Position numbers and translations under genes: made by a program
DNA from: JBFXAN01 sp050184225
Lineage (GTDB): Bacteria; Chloroflexota; Dehalococcoidia; CAUJGQ01
NCBI GenBank assembly: GCA_050184225.1
Contig: JBFXAN010000103.1
Span: 1-22,826 of the forward strand
Length of the DNA stretch: 22,826 bases
Direction: 5' to 3'
The notes under the pieces: generated by a model
Databases searched by the model: none
What the model saw: only the letters and a program-made list of their open reading frames with translations
Told to the model about the DNA's origin: nothing
Shown here: positions 1-7,269 of the stretch, in pieces
How the letters are laid out: every line of letters begins with the position of its first letter
Numbering within the stretch: the first letter of the stretch is position 1

Positions 1-143
1 AGTGGCACGAGGCGGAACTGCCCGGCTAGTACGAGCGCCATCGCAACATGGCGATCATCGAGAAGCAGGGCAATCGCAACCCGTTGATCGACTTCCCTGA
101 GTGGGCGGATCGCATCGCGTTCGAACGAGGCCTGGCAAGCTAG
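1..143 (+). pseudogene. 3' end of endonuclease I family nuclease, interrupted by an in-frame TAG
   Basis: The frame ending at the TAG at 141-143 reads WHEAELPG, stop (27-29), then YERHRNMAIIEKQGNRNP followed by LIDFPEW. From memory of the family, endonuclease I proteins (COG2356, periplasmic or secreted beta-beta-alpha-metal DNases) end with a W-H-x(~12)-R-N-x(6)-Q-x-N-R-N-P-x-I-D-x-P-E pattern. The spacing here matches that pattern on both sides of the stop without a frameshift, so the stop replaces one coding residue. Only the C-terminal tail is in the window; the catalytic His/Asn region lies upstream. It is either a decayed gene or a single-base error. An internal start at ATG 48 would leave about 31 residues and no nuclease core. 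Confidence 0.6.
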
Positions 144-166
144 CAAGGCGCGGTCAAACTAATGCA

Positions 167-244
167 CCCGGGAGCGCGGGCTTCCAGCCCGCACGTCGCA
201 TCAGCCAAGATGACACGTGCGGGCTGGAAGCCCGCGCTCCCAGG
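167..244. repeat. REP-like GC-rich hairpin, family A, copy 1
   Basis: Arms 170-196 and 215-241 are a perfect 27-base inverted repeat; with one mismatch it extends to 167-196/215-244. The loop is 18 bases. Each arm is itself partly self-complementary (GCGGGCTtccAGCCCGC). A second member of the family lies at 17979-18058. It sits between the nuclease remnant and the crotonase gene. Spurious ORFs run through it on both strands, as is typical for such dispersed palindromes. No transposase is nearby, so any mobility would need to be supplied in trans. Confidence 0.85.
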
Positions 245-265
245 CGTCCGCTCTCTTGGGATCCC

Positions 266-295
266 TGCCACAATTTGTGTCTCGCAATTGTGGCA
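266..295. promoter_or_regulatory. Perfect 10-base inverted repeat upstream of the first crotonase; operator candidate
   Basis: TGCCACAATT (266-275) and AATTGTGGCA (286-295) are exact reverse complements around a 10-base spacer. The left part also holds the short palindrome CACAATTTGTG (270-280). The element is AT-richer than its surroundings and ends about 80 bases upstream of the crotonase start at 378. There is no U-tract, so an operator fits better than a terminator. No convincing -35/-10 pair could be assigned around it, and the regulator is unknown. Confidence 0.4.
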
Positions 296-377
296 CGGTC
301 GGGAGTGTGGTAGACCGAAGGACGTGGCCGCCTCAGCGGGCGCTGCACCTGAACGACCTGAGCGACGAGTGTGATCG

Positions 378-1295
378 ATGGCCATCAAGTACGAGACGCG
401 GGCGCACATCGCCTACATCACGATCGACAACCCGGACCACGCCAACGCCCTGGACCGCCGCACGTCGAACGCGCTCTCCGAAGCGTGGCGCAGTGTCTGG
501 GAGGACCGTGACGTGCGCGTCGCGATCATCACCGGCACCGGTGACCGGCATTTCTCGGCGGGCCACAACCTCGTCCGCCCCAAGCACATCACCGCCGAGG
601 AGCAGGAGTTCCTGCGCACCCAGCGCATATTTTGGCCGCCGGCGGGTTCGGTGAACGGTGCGAAGACCGGCGTCGACGGCAGCATGGGCGACCACTATCC
701 CCGCGTGTGGAAGCCGGTGATCGCGGCGGTAAACGGCTGGGCGGCGGGCGCCGGCCTCTACCTGGTCCTCGCTTCGACCGATATCCGCGTCGCCTCGGCC
801 GAACATGCGCGCTTCAAGTTCGCATTGCTCTCGCAGGGGTGGCTGGGCGCCGGTCCGGGCGCGACGCTGCTGACCCGTCAGCTTGGGTACGCGGACGCGA
901 TGCGCATGTTGCTCACGGATGAACCGGTCGATGCGGCCGAGGCGCTGCGGATCGGGCTGATCAATGAAGTCGTGCCACACGAGCGGCTGATGGCACGGGC
1001 GGAGGAGATCGCCCGTCACATCGTCGGCCTTCCCCCGGTCGCGGTGCGAATGATGAAGGAGTTTGCGATCCGCTATCGCGACGTGCCGTTCGACCAGGCG
1101 TGGCAGGTGCAGCACATGATGAACACAATGCTGATCCAGATGACAACGGACGGCGAGGAAGGCCGCCGCGCATTCAACGAGAAACGCGCGCCGAACTTCA
1201 CCGGCGCCCTGCGTCGCCGCGGCGAGCCGTTCCCTGAGCCGTCGCCTGACGACTGGGAGCGCTTCGAACGCCTTCGCGCGGAGGACGAATACTAA
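378..1295 (+). CDS. Crotonase-fold (enoyl-CoA hydratase/isomerase superfamily) protein with non-canonical active site
   Basis: 305 residues, longer than the usual ~260. Crotonase landmarks are visible: the first oxyanion-hole segment HFSAGHNL (58-65), KPVIAAVNG (112-120), the second oxyanion-hole segment AGAGLYL (123-129), the TDIRVAS strand (134-140) and the AxxxGLINEVV segment (about 189-199). The extra length is a loop at about 66-110 and an acidic C-terminal tail. In rat mitochondrial hydratase the two catalytic glutamates lie in GGGCEL and in FxxPE; the aligned positions here are Tyr128 and about Leu150, so ordinary hydration is doubtful. The superfamily also holds isomerases, dehalogenases, hydrolases and decarboxylases, so the reaction is open. 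The ATG at 378 has no strong Shine-Dalgarno. It converges on the tandem CoA-transferase, which suggests an acyl-CoA substrate. Confidence 0.85.
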   Translation: MAIKYETRAHIAYITIDNPDHANALDRRTSNALSEAWRSVWEDRDVRVAIITGTGDRHFSAGHNLVRPKHITAEEQEFLRTQRIFWPPAGSVNGAKTGVDGSMGDHYPRVWKPVIAAVNGWAAGAGLYLVLASTDIRVASAEHARFKFALLSQGWLGAGPGATLLTRQLGYADAMRMLLTDEPVDAAEALRIGLINEVVPHERLMARAEEIARHIVGLPPVAVRMMKEFAIRYRDVPFDQAWQVQHMMNTMLIQMTTDGEEGRRAFNEKRAPNFTGALRRRGEPFPEPSPDDWERFERLRAEDEY

Positions 1296-1358
1296 CCGGA
1301 CAGGTTCTCTGCCACCGCCCGATGGCGCGAAGAGACAGGAACGTGACCCGGCGGTCAT

Positions 1359-3692
1359 TCATCCATGGTCAGGATCGATTCGACTCGTCGCGCTCCTCAG
1401 CCGGAGCACGTCGACCTCGGCATCGGAGAGGCCGGCGATCTCGCGAAGCACTCGCTCAGTGTCCTGACCCTGGGCGGGCGCGGCGCGAGGTGCAATCAGC
1501 GAGCCGTCGCCCCATCGCCAGGGTAGGCTCGGCAGGAAACGCTGCGTCCCGTCCCGCTCCTCGACGAGCTTGTAGAAGCCACGGTCCCAGAGATGCGCGT
1601 CGCCAAAGAGATCGTTGGTCGTGTAGGACGCCGAGGCAGGCACACCAGCAGCCTGGAGGACTTCCATCGACGCGAGGTCGTCGCGGCTCCGTGCCCATGC
1701 GGCGATTCGTTCATCGATGAGGTCGCACGCTTTCAGGCGTTCGCCCTCCGACAACGCGGCCATGCCGGACAGCGATGGAACGATGTCACAGAGCGCGCGC
1801 CACTCCGTGTCGTCGGTCACCGCGATCGCAAGCCAGCGATCGTCTCCAGCGCAACGATAGACGCCGTGCGGCGCGTGACTGGGGTCGTCGTTGCCCGCCG
1901 GCCATGGCGCGGCGCCGCCGATCTGGGGGGTGATCAGGGCGTCGGGCATCGTCCAGAGCAGCCCTTCGAGCATCGAGAAGTCGATATGCCGTCCACCACC
2001 GCCACGGTCGCGCACCGCCAGGGCCGCGACAACGGCGAAGGCCATGAACAGACCGCAGAGCGGATCGGCCCAGGCCAGCCCCGTCTGCGGCTCCTGTCCG
2101 GGTGAACCATTCAACATCGCGAAGCCGGAGTAGGCGCTCAGGAGGTTGCCATAGGCCACCCAATCCGCATGTGGTCCCGTGCGCCCGAGCCCCGATGCGG
2201 AGAGCAGGATGATGTCGGGGCGCACCTCGCGGAGCGCATCGTAGCCGAGGCCGAGCCGTTCCATCACGCCGGTGGCAAAGTTCTCGACGACGACATCGGT
2301 CTCCTTCAGCACGCCTCGAATCGCATCGAGTGCGCCCTCGGTCTTGAGATCGATCGATAGTCCGAGTTTCGACTGGCCAAGGACATCATGCAGTTCGGAC
2401 ACGCGGCCGGTGTCGGGACGGTCGGGCGCCTCGACCTTGATTACCTCGGCGCCCATCAGCGCGAGATAGCGCGTGCTCGTCGGCCCCGCGATCACCCAGG
2501 AGAAGTCAAGCACGCGGATGCCTTCGAGCGGCAGGCGGGTGGATTGCGCGGGCTTCGAGACGCTCGGTGAGCGGCGGGCACGGGGCAGCCAGCCGTCGCC
2601 GGGGACAAACGATCGGACCGGCGCAACGTAGTCGGACGGCGGCAGGCCGAAGGGCGGCTGAGGGATCATGACAGGGCCGGAGTTGGGGTGCCGGAGCGGA
2701 GCGAAGTATCGCCGGTGGAGCAACTGCGGTTCATGGAGCATGTCGGACGGCGAGCCGAACGGAAAGCATGGCACATGCGCCCGCTGGCAGGCGTCAAAGA
2801 TCTCAGCGCACCGTCGTTCGCGACTCCATGCCGCCATGTGTTCGTAGAGGTCCTCGAAGTTGGCGGTGCGGAGCGCGCGGGTGGTAAAGCGGGGGTCGCC
2901 GGTCCAGGCAGGGTTGCCGAGTACATCGATCCACCGTCGCCACTGATGGGCTTCACGCGGCGAGATCGCGACGAAGCCGTCGCGGGCAGGCAGCACGGAG
3001 ATGACCGCATTGCCGCCACGCACCCGGCCACCCCGATGTGCCGGCTGGCCGCCGAAGCCCGGCATCGCCAGCTCGCGGGCCGCCATCAACGACATCGCTT
3101 CCTGTATGGAAACATCGATAACCTGCCCGGCGCCGGTTCGTTGCTGTTGGTAGAGGGCGTGCATCGCGGCGGAGGCGGCGGTCAGCCCGGCGATGTAGGC
3201 TGTCTGTCCGCCCGACGCGCGGACCGGTGGTTCAGCCTCCGGGTCGTCGACGTGGCCGACCAGGAGCCGGGCGATGCCGCTCGCGTGAAACGTGACCAGA
3301 TCGCCGCCGCGGTAGTCCCTTTTCGAGCCGGAGAGTCCAAACGGCGTGATCGTCGCGATGACCAGGCCGGAACTCAGCTTTGATAGATGCTCAGGCGAGA
3401 TCGCGAAGCGGCCGATCTCCCGTGCTGGAAGGTCGATGCAGACCAGGTCGGCGGCTGCGACGAGGCGTTCGAAGGCCGGCCGTTCACCGATATCCGTGAG
3501 GTCGATCTCCAGATATCGCTTGTTCGCCGAGAGGGCGAGCGCCTCACCGGTGGTCGAGCCGACTGCCGGGCTGGCAGTCGGTTGGCGGACGGCAAGCACA
3601 TCCGTGCCGAGTTGGGCAAACAACCGCCCGCAGACGGCAGCGCCGCGGCCGCCGATCTCCAGCACGCGGACGTGATCGAGCATCGCACCCAT
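1359..3692 (-). CDS. Tandem two-domain family III (CaiB/BaiF) CoA-transferase
   Basis: 777 residues, about twice the single-domain length, with two complete CaiB/BaiF units at roughly 4-375 and 388-777. The second begins LEGIRVLDFSWVIAGP, the standard N-terminal signature. Family III enzymes move CoA between acids through an aspartyl-CoA thioester. The C-terminal unit keeps the aspartate (Asp543 in GLAWADPLCGL), whereas the N-terminal unit has SGGQTAYIAGL with Ala165 at the aligned place. Known tandem members such as DddD also join two such units in one chain, so the N-terminal half is probably structural. The ATG at 3692 is preceded by GAAGG ten bases upstream; an in-frame ATG at 3683 is an alternative. 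It diverges from the second crotonase across 226 bases. Donor and acceptor acids cannot be read from sequence. Confidence 0.9.
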   Translation of the reverse strand: MGAMLDHVRVLEIGGRGAAVCGRLFAQLGTDVLAVRQPTASPAVGSTTGEALALSANKRYLEIDLTDIGERPAFERLVAAADLVCIDLPAREIGRFAISPEHLSKLSSGLVIATITPFGLSGSKRDYRGGDLVTFHASGIARLLVGHVDDPEAEPPVRASGGQTAYIAGLTAASAAMHALYQQQRTGAGQVIDVSIQEAMSLMAARELAMPGFGGQPAHRGGRVRGGNAVISVLPARDGFVAISPREAHQWRRWIDVLGNPAWTGDPRFTTRALRTANFEDLYEHMAAWSRERRCAEIFDACQRAHVPCFPFGSPSDMLHEPQLLHRRYFAPLRHPNSGPVMIPQPPFGLPPSDYVAPVRSFVPGDGWLPRARRSPSVSKPAQSTRLPLEGIRVLDFSWVIAGPTSTRYLALMGAEVIKVEAPDRPDTGRVSELHDVLGQSKLGLSIDLKTEGALDAIRGVLKETDVVVENFATGVMERLGLGYDALREVRPDIILLSASGLGRTGPHADWVAYGNLLSAYSGFAMLNGSPGQEPQTGLAWADPLCGLFMAFAVVAALAVRDRGGGGRHIDFSMLEGLLWTMPDALITPQIGGAAPWPAGNDDPSHAPHGVYRCAGDDRWLAIAVTDDTEWRALCDIVPSLSGMAALSEGERLKACDLIDERIAAWARSRDDLASMEVLQAAGVPASASYTTNDLFGDAHLWDRGFYKLVEERDGTQRFLPSLPWRWGDGSLIAPRAAPAQGQDTERVLREIAGLSDAEVDVLRLRSATSRIDPDHG

Positions 3693-3918
3693 TCGATTCA
3701 GACCTTCAGGTGTTGGTTGTCAAACGCGTCACTTCGCGAGCCGGACAGTTGCCGGGGGTCGAGCGCGCCATCGCCGCTCCAGAGTACCCGGTATTCGGGG
3801 CAAACGAGTTGGCAACCGCGGTGTCCGTCGAGGGTGAAACCGGCCCGGCCCAAGCTGGCGGCGATTGGCCCAGCCGTGCACCATGAGTCACGTATCCCAG
3901 GGTAGGAGACATCGAGCA

Positions 3919-4707
3919 ATGCCGAACGTGCTATATGAGAAGCAGGGACACTCCGTCACGGTGACGATCAACCGTCCCGAGGCGATGAACGCGCTGAATC
4001 TCGACACCTTCCTCGATCTGTCGCGTGCCTTTCAGGACTTCCGCGATGATGACGATGCGTGGGTTGCGGTCCTCACCGGCGCGGGCGAGCGGGCGTTCAG
4101 CGCCGGCGCCGACCTGAAGGCGATGTCCGGCGACCGCCACCCGGATAGCTGGACCGGTCCGTGGTGGGACCACCTCCACAATCCCCAGCTTCACCGTGGG
4201 CTCGAGCTGTATAAGCCGGTGATCGCGGCGGTGAACGGCCATTGCCACGCGGGCGGCCTCAACTTGGTGCTCGCCTGCGACATCCGCATCGCCGCCGACC
4301 ACGCCTCATTCTCGCTGGCGCAGGTCCGGCGCGGCATCATCCCCGGCAACGGCGGCACGCAGCGGCTTCCCCGCGAGCTGCCCTACGCAATCGCGATGGA
4401 GATGTTGCTCTTCGGCAAAGTCATGGACGCGCCGGCCGCGCTCCATTTCGGCATGATCAACCGCGTCGTGCCGATGGCGGGCCTGCGCGACACCGCACTG
4501 GAGTACGCGGAACGGCTCTGCGCCGAGAGCGCGCCGGTGTCCGTCCGCGTGATCAAGCAGTCGGTACTCCGTGGCATGACGATGCCGCTCGACCAGGCGA
4601 TCTTTATGGAGTCGTTGCTGGGCCAGCGCATCCGCGAGACGGAGGACGCGAAGGAAGGACCGCGCGCCTTTGCCGAGCGAAGAAAGCCCGTGTGGAAAGG
4701 GCGGTGA
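3919..4707 (+). CDS. Crotonase-fold protein (enoyl-CoA hydratase/isomerase family), both catalytic glutamates replaced
   Basis: 262 residues, normal crotonase length. The ATG at 3919 is chosen because AGGAG lies ten bases upstream (3904-3908); an in-frame ATG at 3865 would add 18 residues with no such site. Motifs: INRPEAMNAL (17-26), FSAGADL (60-66), KPVIAAVNG (99-107), AGGLNL (111-116), ACDIRIA (119-125), IPGNGGTQRL (141-150). The fold and CoA-binding parts are more canonical than in the crotonase at 378. Yet the two hydratase glutamates, 20 residues apart in rat enzyme, correspond to Asn115 and Gln135, also exactly 20 apart. Amides at both places argue against simple water addition and suggest isomerase, lyase or hydrolase chemistry. 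It converges on a CoA-transferase over a 50-base inverted repeat. Confidence 0.88.
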   Translation: MPNVLYEKQGHSVTVTINRPEAMNALNLDTFLDLSRAFQDFRDDDDAWVAVLTGAGERAFSAGADLKAMSGDRHPDSWTGPWWDHLHNPQLHRGLELYKPVIAAVNGHCHAGGLNLVLACDIRIAADHASFSLAQVRRGIIPGNGGTQRLPRELPYAIAMEMLLFGKVMDAPAALHFGMINRVVPMAGLRDTALEYAERLCAESAPVSVRVIKQSVLRGMTMPLDQAIFMESLLGQRIRETEDAKEGPRAFAERRKPVWKGR

Positions 4708-4880
4708 CGGCCCTCACCCCCGACCCCTCTCCCGCTCCGGCGGGAGAGGGGAGCCTGACTCAACTGTGAACGCCAGCTCGCACCTTGGTACAGTCTGACC
4801 GATGGAAGCGCTGGTGCTCTTGGTTACTCAAGGCTCCCCTCTCCCGTTACGACGGGAGAGGGGTCGGGGGTGAGGGCCGT
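4707..4880. repeat. Paired 50-base inverted repeat (family B), between convergent genes
   Basis: Arm 4707-4756 and arm 4831-4880 are reverse complements at 44 of 50 positions; all six mismatches fall in the middle of the arm. Each arm is also a small hairpin of its own (CTCTCCCG...CGGGAGAG), and the outer part is CCTCACCCCCGACCCC. The spacer is 74 bases. The left arm begins at the last base of the crotonase stop codon, and the right arm ends five bases before the CoA-transferase stop. It could act as a bidirectional terminator, though there are no U-tracts. The same general style (C-rich outer arms, inner hairpin) recurs at 11113-11287. Confidence 0.85.
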
Positions 4881-4884
4881 CCCT

Positions 4885-6147
4885 CTAGATCGCCGCTTCC
4901 TCAACCAGCGCGGCCATCTCGCCGTCGCTGCGGCCGAGCAGGTCGTGATAGACATCGGGCGTGTGCTCGCCCAGGAGCGGTGCGCCACGCCGGACGCTCC
5001 AGTCGGAGCGGGAGAACTGGTAGGGGAGGCCCTCGTAGGCGTGGACGCCGAGCGTTGGATGGTCGGCGGCACGATAGAAGCCACGGGCTTGCAGTTGGGG
5101 ATCGCGCTCGGACTTGTCGCGCTGATTTTGGACGACGCCGGCGGGGACACCGGCTGACTGGAGCAAATACATCACGTCGTAGGGGTCGAGGGCGCGCGTC
5201 CATGCTTCGATATGCGCGTCGAGTTCGTCCTGGTGGGTATAGCGTCCCGCGTTCGTGCGGAATCGTTCGTCCTCGGTCCAGGCGGGTGATTCCATCACGC
5301 GGCAGAGCGCAGCCCAGTGCGCCTCCGTTTCGCAGACGATTGTCACCCAACGGTCGTCACCGCGGCACCGATACGAGTTGTGCGGGGCGATCTGCGGCTC
5401 GCGCGAGCGGTTGCCGGGAGGACCGCCGGAGGCGAGATAGCCACGGCCGTTGACGGCGTAGTCCAGCACCTGGGTGCCGGCGAGCACCATGCCTGTCTCC
5501 ACCTGGGCGATGTCGATGTACTGGCCCTCGCCGGTGCGGTCACGGTGGTAGAGCGCCATCTGGATGGCGAGCGCGCCGTAGTAGCCAGCCGTGTGGTCGA
5601 GGTACGAAAAACCCCAGCCGGCCGGTGGCATGTCGGGCAGGCCGGACATCGCTGTCAGTCCGGAGACGGCCTGGGCCGTTGGCCCCCAGGTGACGTACTC
5701 GCGGTCGCGGCCGGTGTGGCCGAATCCGGAGAGGGAGATATAGATGATCGCCGGATTGATCGCGGCCATCGCCTCGTAGGTGAGTCCCCAGCCTTCGAGA
5801 ACGCGGGGGGAGAAATTTTCGATGACGATGTCGGACACGCGCAACAGGTCATGCAGCAGCGCCATGCCGTCGGGATGCATGACATTCAGCGTGGCGCTGC
5901 GCTTATTGCGGTTGAAATTGCTGAACATGCCACTGTGATCGACGCTGCCCGGCGGCGCGTCGGCGGTGGGATTGCCCATGCGGACGGAATCGATCCGGCC
6001 GGGGTATTCGACTCGAATCACATCGGCACCCATGTCCGCGAGGATGCGCGTCGCTTGCGGTCCGGCCACGATCCAGGAGAAGTCCACCACGCGCACGTTG
6101 CGGAGCGGAAGACATCGATCGGGTTCGGCGTGATGCGTCGTACTCAC
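4885..6147 (-). CDS. Family III (CaiB/BaiF) CoA-transferase
   Basis: 420 residues, full single-domain length. It begins with the family signature NVRVVDFSWIVAGPQATRIL (17-36), followed by MGADVIRVEYPGR, RNKRSATLNV (80-89), DIVIENFSPRVL (106-117) and RTGEGQYIDIAQVETG. The catalytic aspartate is kept as Asp184 in FSYLDHTAGYYGAL, so an acyl-aspartyl/CoA-aspartyl ping-pong mechanism is expected. The start is a GTG at 6147 with no Shine-Dalgarno close by. A TTGACC-N17-GATACT promoter ends nine bases before it, so the message is probably leaderless or nearly so. It diverges from the cyclase-family gene and converges on the second crotonase. The acid substrates are unknown. Confidence 0.92.
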   Translation of the reverse strand: MSTTHHAEPDRCLPLRNVRVVDFSWIVAGPQATRILADMGADVIRVEYPGRIDSVRMGNPTADAPPGSVDHSGMFSNFNRNKRSATLNVMHPDGMALLHDLLRVSDIVIENFSPRVLEGWGLTYEAMAAINPAIIYISLSGFGHTGRDREYVTWGPTAQAVSGLTAMSGLPDMPPAGWGFSYLDHTAGYYGALAIQMALYHRDRTGEGQYIDIAQVETGMVLAGTQVLDYAVNGRGYLASGGPPGNRSREPQIAPHNSYRCRGDDRWVTIVCETEAHWAALCRVMESPAWTEDERFRTNAGRYTHQDELDAHIEAWTRALDPYDVMYLLQSAGVPAGVVQNQRDKSERDPQLQARGFYRAADHPTLGVHAYEGLPYQFSRSDWSVRRGAPLLGEHTPDVYHDLLGRSDGEMAALVEEAAI

Positions 6148-6156
6148 TGCGGGGGC

Positions 6157-6185
6157 AGTATCACCTGTCCGCGATCCAGGGTCAA
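6157..6185 (-). promoter_or_regulatory. Sigma70-like promoter for the 4885-6147 CoA-transferase, probably leaderless
   Basis: On the minus strand TTGACC (6185-6180) is followed by 17 bases and GATACT (6162-6157). Only nine bases then separate it from the GTG at 6147-6145, so the expected start site is within about three bases of the start codon. An inverted repeat CCAGG-N6-CCTGG (6176-6180/6187-6191) straddles the -35 hexamer and could be an operator. Confidence 0.5.
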
Positions 6186-6302
6186 ACCTGGCCGTTCGGA
6201 GTGGACGCGCACATCATACATCGAGAAGCAGTAGAATCGTCCGCGTACTCCGCCCTCTCTGCAACGCTGCGGTTCACGAACGGACGGTTCAGGAGGCTGC
6301 CA

Positions 6303-7226
6303 ATGACGACGCAGGCGACACCGGCAACGCGGGCCGAGATCGACGAGATCTTCGAGCGGGTGAAGAACTGGGGTCGATGGGGACCGGAGGATGAGCGCGG
6401 CGCGCTGAACTTCATCACGGACGCGGTGCGGCAGCGAGGGGCGCGCACGGTGCAGGACGGTGTCTCCGTCAGCTGCGCGCTGCCGTTGAACACGGTCGCG
6501 AGCGCTGAGAACTCGTCGCCGGTGACGCACCTGATGGTGCGCGCCGGTGATCTGCCGGAGGCAACGGGCACCGCCGACTACTTCGCGATTGCGCCCCACG
6601 GGATGGCGCACACGCACCTCGACGCCCTCTGTCATATCTTCAATCAGGGAAAGATGTACAACGGATTCCCGGCAAATGCGGTGCAGTCTTCGGGCGCGTC
6701 GCGCTGCGCGATCACGAGTGGCGAGCAGGGCATCGTCAGCCGGGGAGTACTGCTCGATATCCCGGCGGCGCGTGGCCTGGACTGGCTGGAACCGGGCGAC
6801 CCGATCTATCCGTCCGACCTTGAGGCGGCGGAGGAACGCGCCGGCATTCGGGTAGAGGAGGGCGACATCCTGCTGGTGCGGACGGGCCGGCACCGACGCA
6901 ACGCACGAACCGGACCGTCGAACGCGAGAGAGATGGTCGCGGGACTGCACGCCGCGTGTCTCCCCTGGCTGCACGAACGTCGCATCGCCGTGCTGGGGTG
7001 TGACGGGATCAGCGATGTGCTGCCGTCGCGGGTCGAAGGGGTTGGGCTGCCGATCCACTTCGTCGCGATTCCGGGGATCGGCCTCCACCTGATCGACAAC
7101 GCGCAACTCGACGATCTGGCCGATGCCTGCGCGCAGCGGCGGCGCTGGGAGTTCCTGCTCACGCTCGCGCCGCTGCGACTCCAACGCGGCACGGCGTCGC
7201 CGGTCAATCCGATCGCGTTGTTCTAG
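6303..7226 (+). CDS. Cyclase-family metal-dependent hydrolase (kynurenine formamidase-like fold)
   Basis: 307 residues. The ATG at 6303 follows a perfect AGGAGG at 6291-6296 with a six-base gap, which rules out the longer frame from 6201. The diagnostic metal site of the Cyclase family (PF04199; kynurenine formamidase, isatin hydrolase and others) appears as APHGMAHTHLDALCHIF, with His105, Asp107 and His111 matching GTHxDxPxH and extra His at 99 and 103. Further C-terminal are VEEGDILLVRTGRH, a ring-forming strand of the fold, and VLGCDGISDVLPSR. Known members hydrolyse amide, lactone or cyclic imide bonds using Mn or Zn. Its place among CoA-transferases suggests it prepares or finishes a carboxylic acid. 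Tryptophan catabolism genes are not seen nearby, so kynurenine is unlikely as substrate. Confidence 0.85.
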   Translation: MTTQATPATRAEIDEIFERVKNWGRWGPEDERGALNFITDAVRQRGARTVQDGVSVSCALPLNTVASAENSSPVTHLMVRAGDLPEATGTADYFAIAPHGMAHTHLDALCHIFNQGKMYNGFPANAVQSSGASRCAITSGEQGIVSRGVLLDIPAARGLDWLEPGDPIYPSDLEAAEERAGIRVEEGDILLVRTGRHRRNARTGPSNAREMVAGLHAACLPWLHERRIAVLGCDGISDVLPSRVEGVGLPIHFVAIPGIGLHLIDNAQLDDLADACAQRRRWEFLLTLAPLRLQRGTASPVNPIALF

Positions 7227-7234
7227 CGCCGGAT

Positions 7235-7266
7235 GCGGGAGGGTGGGTTTAACATCCGCCCTCCGC
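7235..7266. terminator. Hairpin between convergent cyclase and CoA-transferase genes
   Basis: GCGGGAGGG (7235-7243) pairs with CCCTCCGC (7259-7266) with one bulged G, just past the cyclase stop and three bases before the CoA-transferase stop. An alternative stem GGATG/CATCC (7231-7235/7253-7257) competes. A TTTAA lies in the loop rather than after the stem, so this is only a plausible bidirectional terminator. Confidence 0.35.
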
Positions 7267-7269
7267 TCC

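Noticed and set aside
101..409. Several small frames through the first hairpin with GWKPALPG- or LEARAP-like peptides
   Set aside because: These peptides are translations of the palindromic repeat itself and recur wherever the hairpin occurs.
3718..3723. Perfect -35 hexamer TTGACA on the minus strand before the tandem CoA-transferase
   Set aside because: No acceptable -10 lies 16-18 bases downstream (only TGAATC/CTGAAT), and a start there would remove the GAAGG ribosome site from the message.
3698..3919. 73-codon minus-strand frame filling the divergent region between the tandem transferase and the second crotonase
   Set aside because: It covers the regulatory gap, has no convincing ribosome site and matches no family; two cysteines (CQLVC) alone are not enough.
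6144..7184. 346-codon minus-strand frame opposite the cyclase gene
   Set aside because: The plus-strand gene has AGGAGG, a metal-binding motif and family length; the minus frame has none of these and abuts the promoter of the CoA-transferase.
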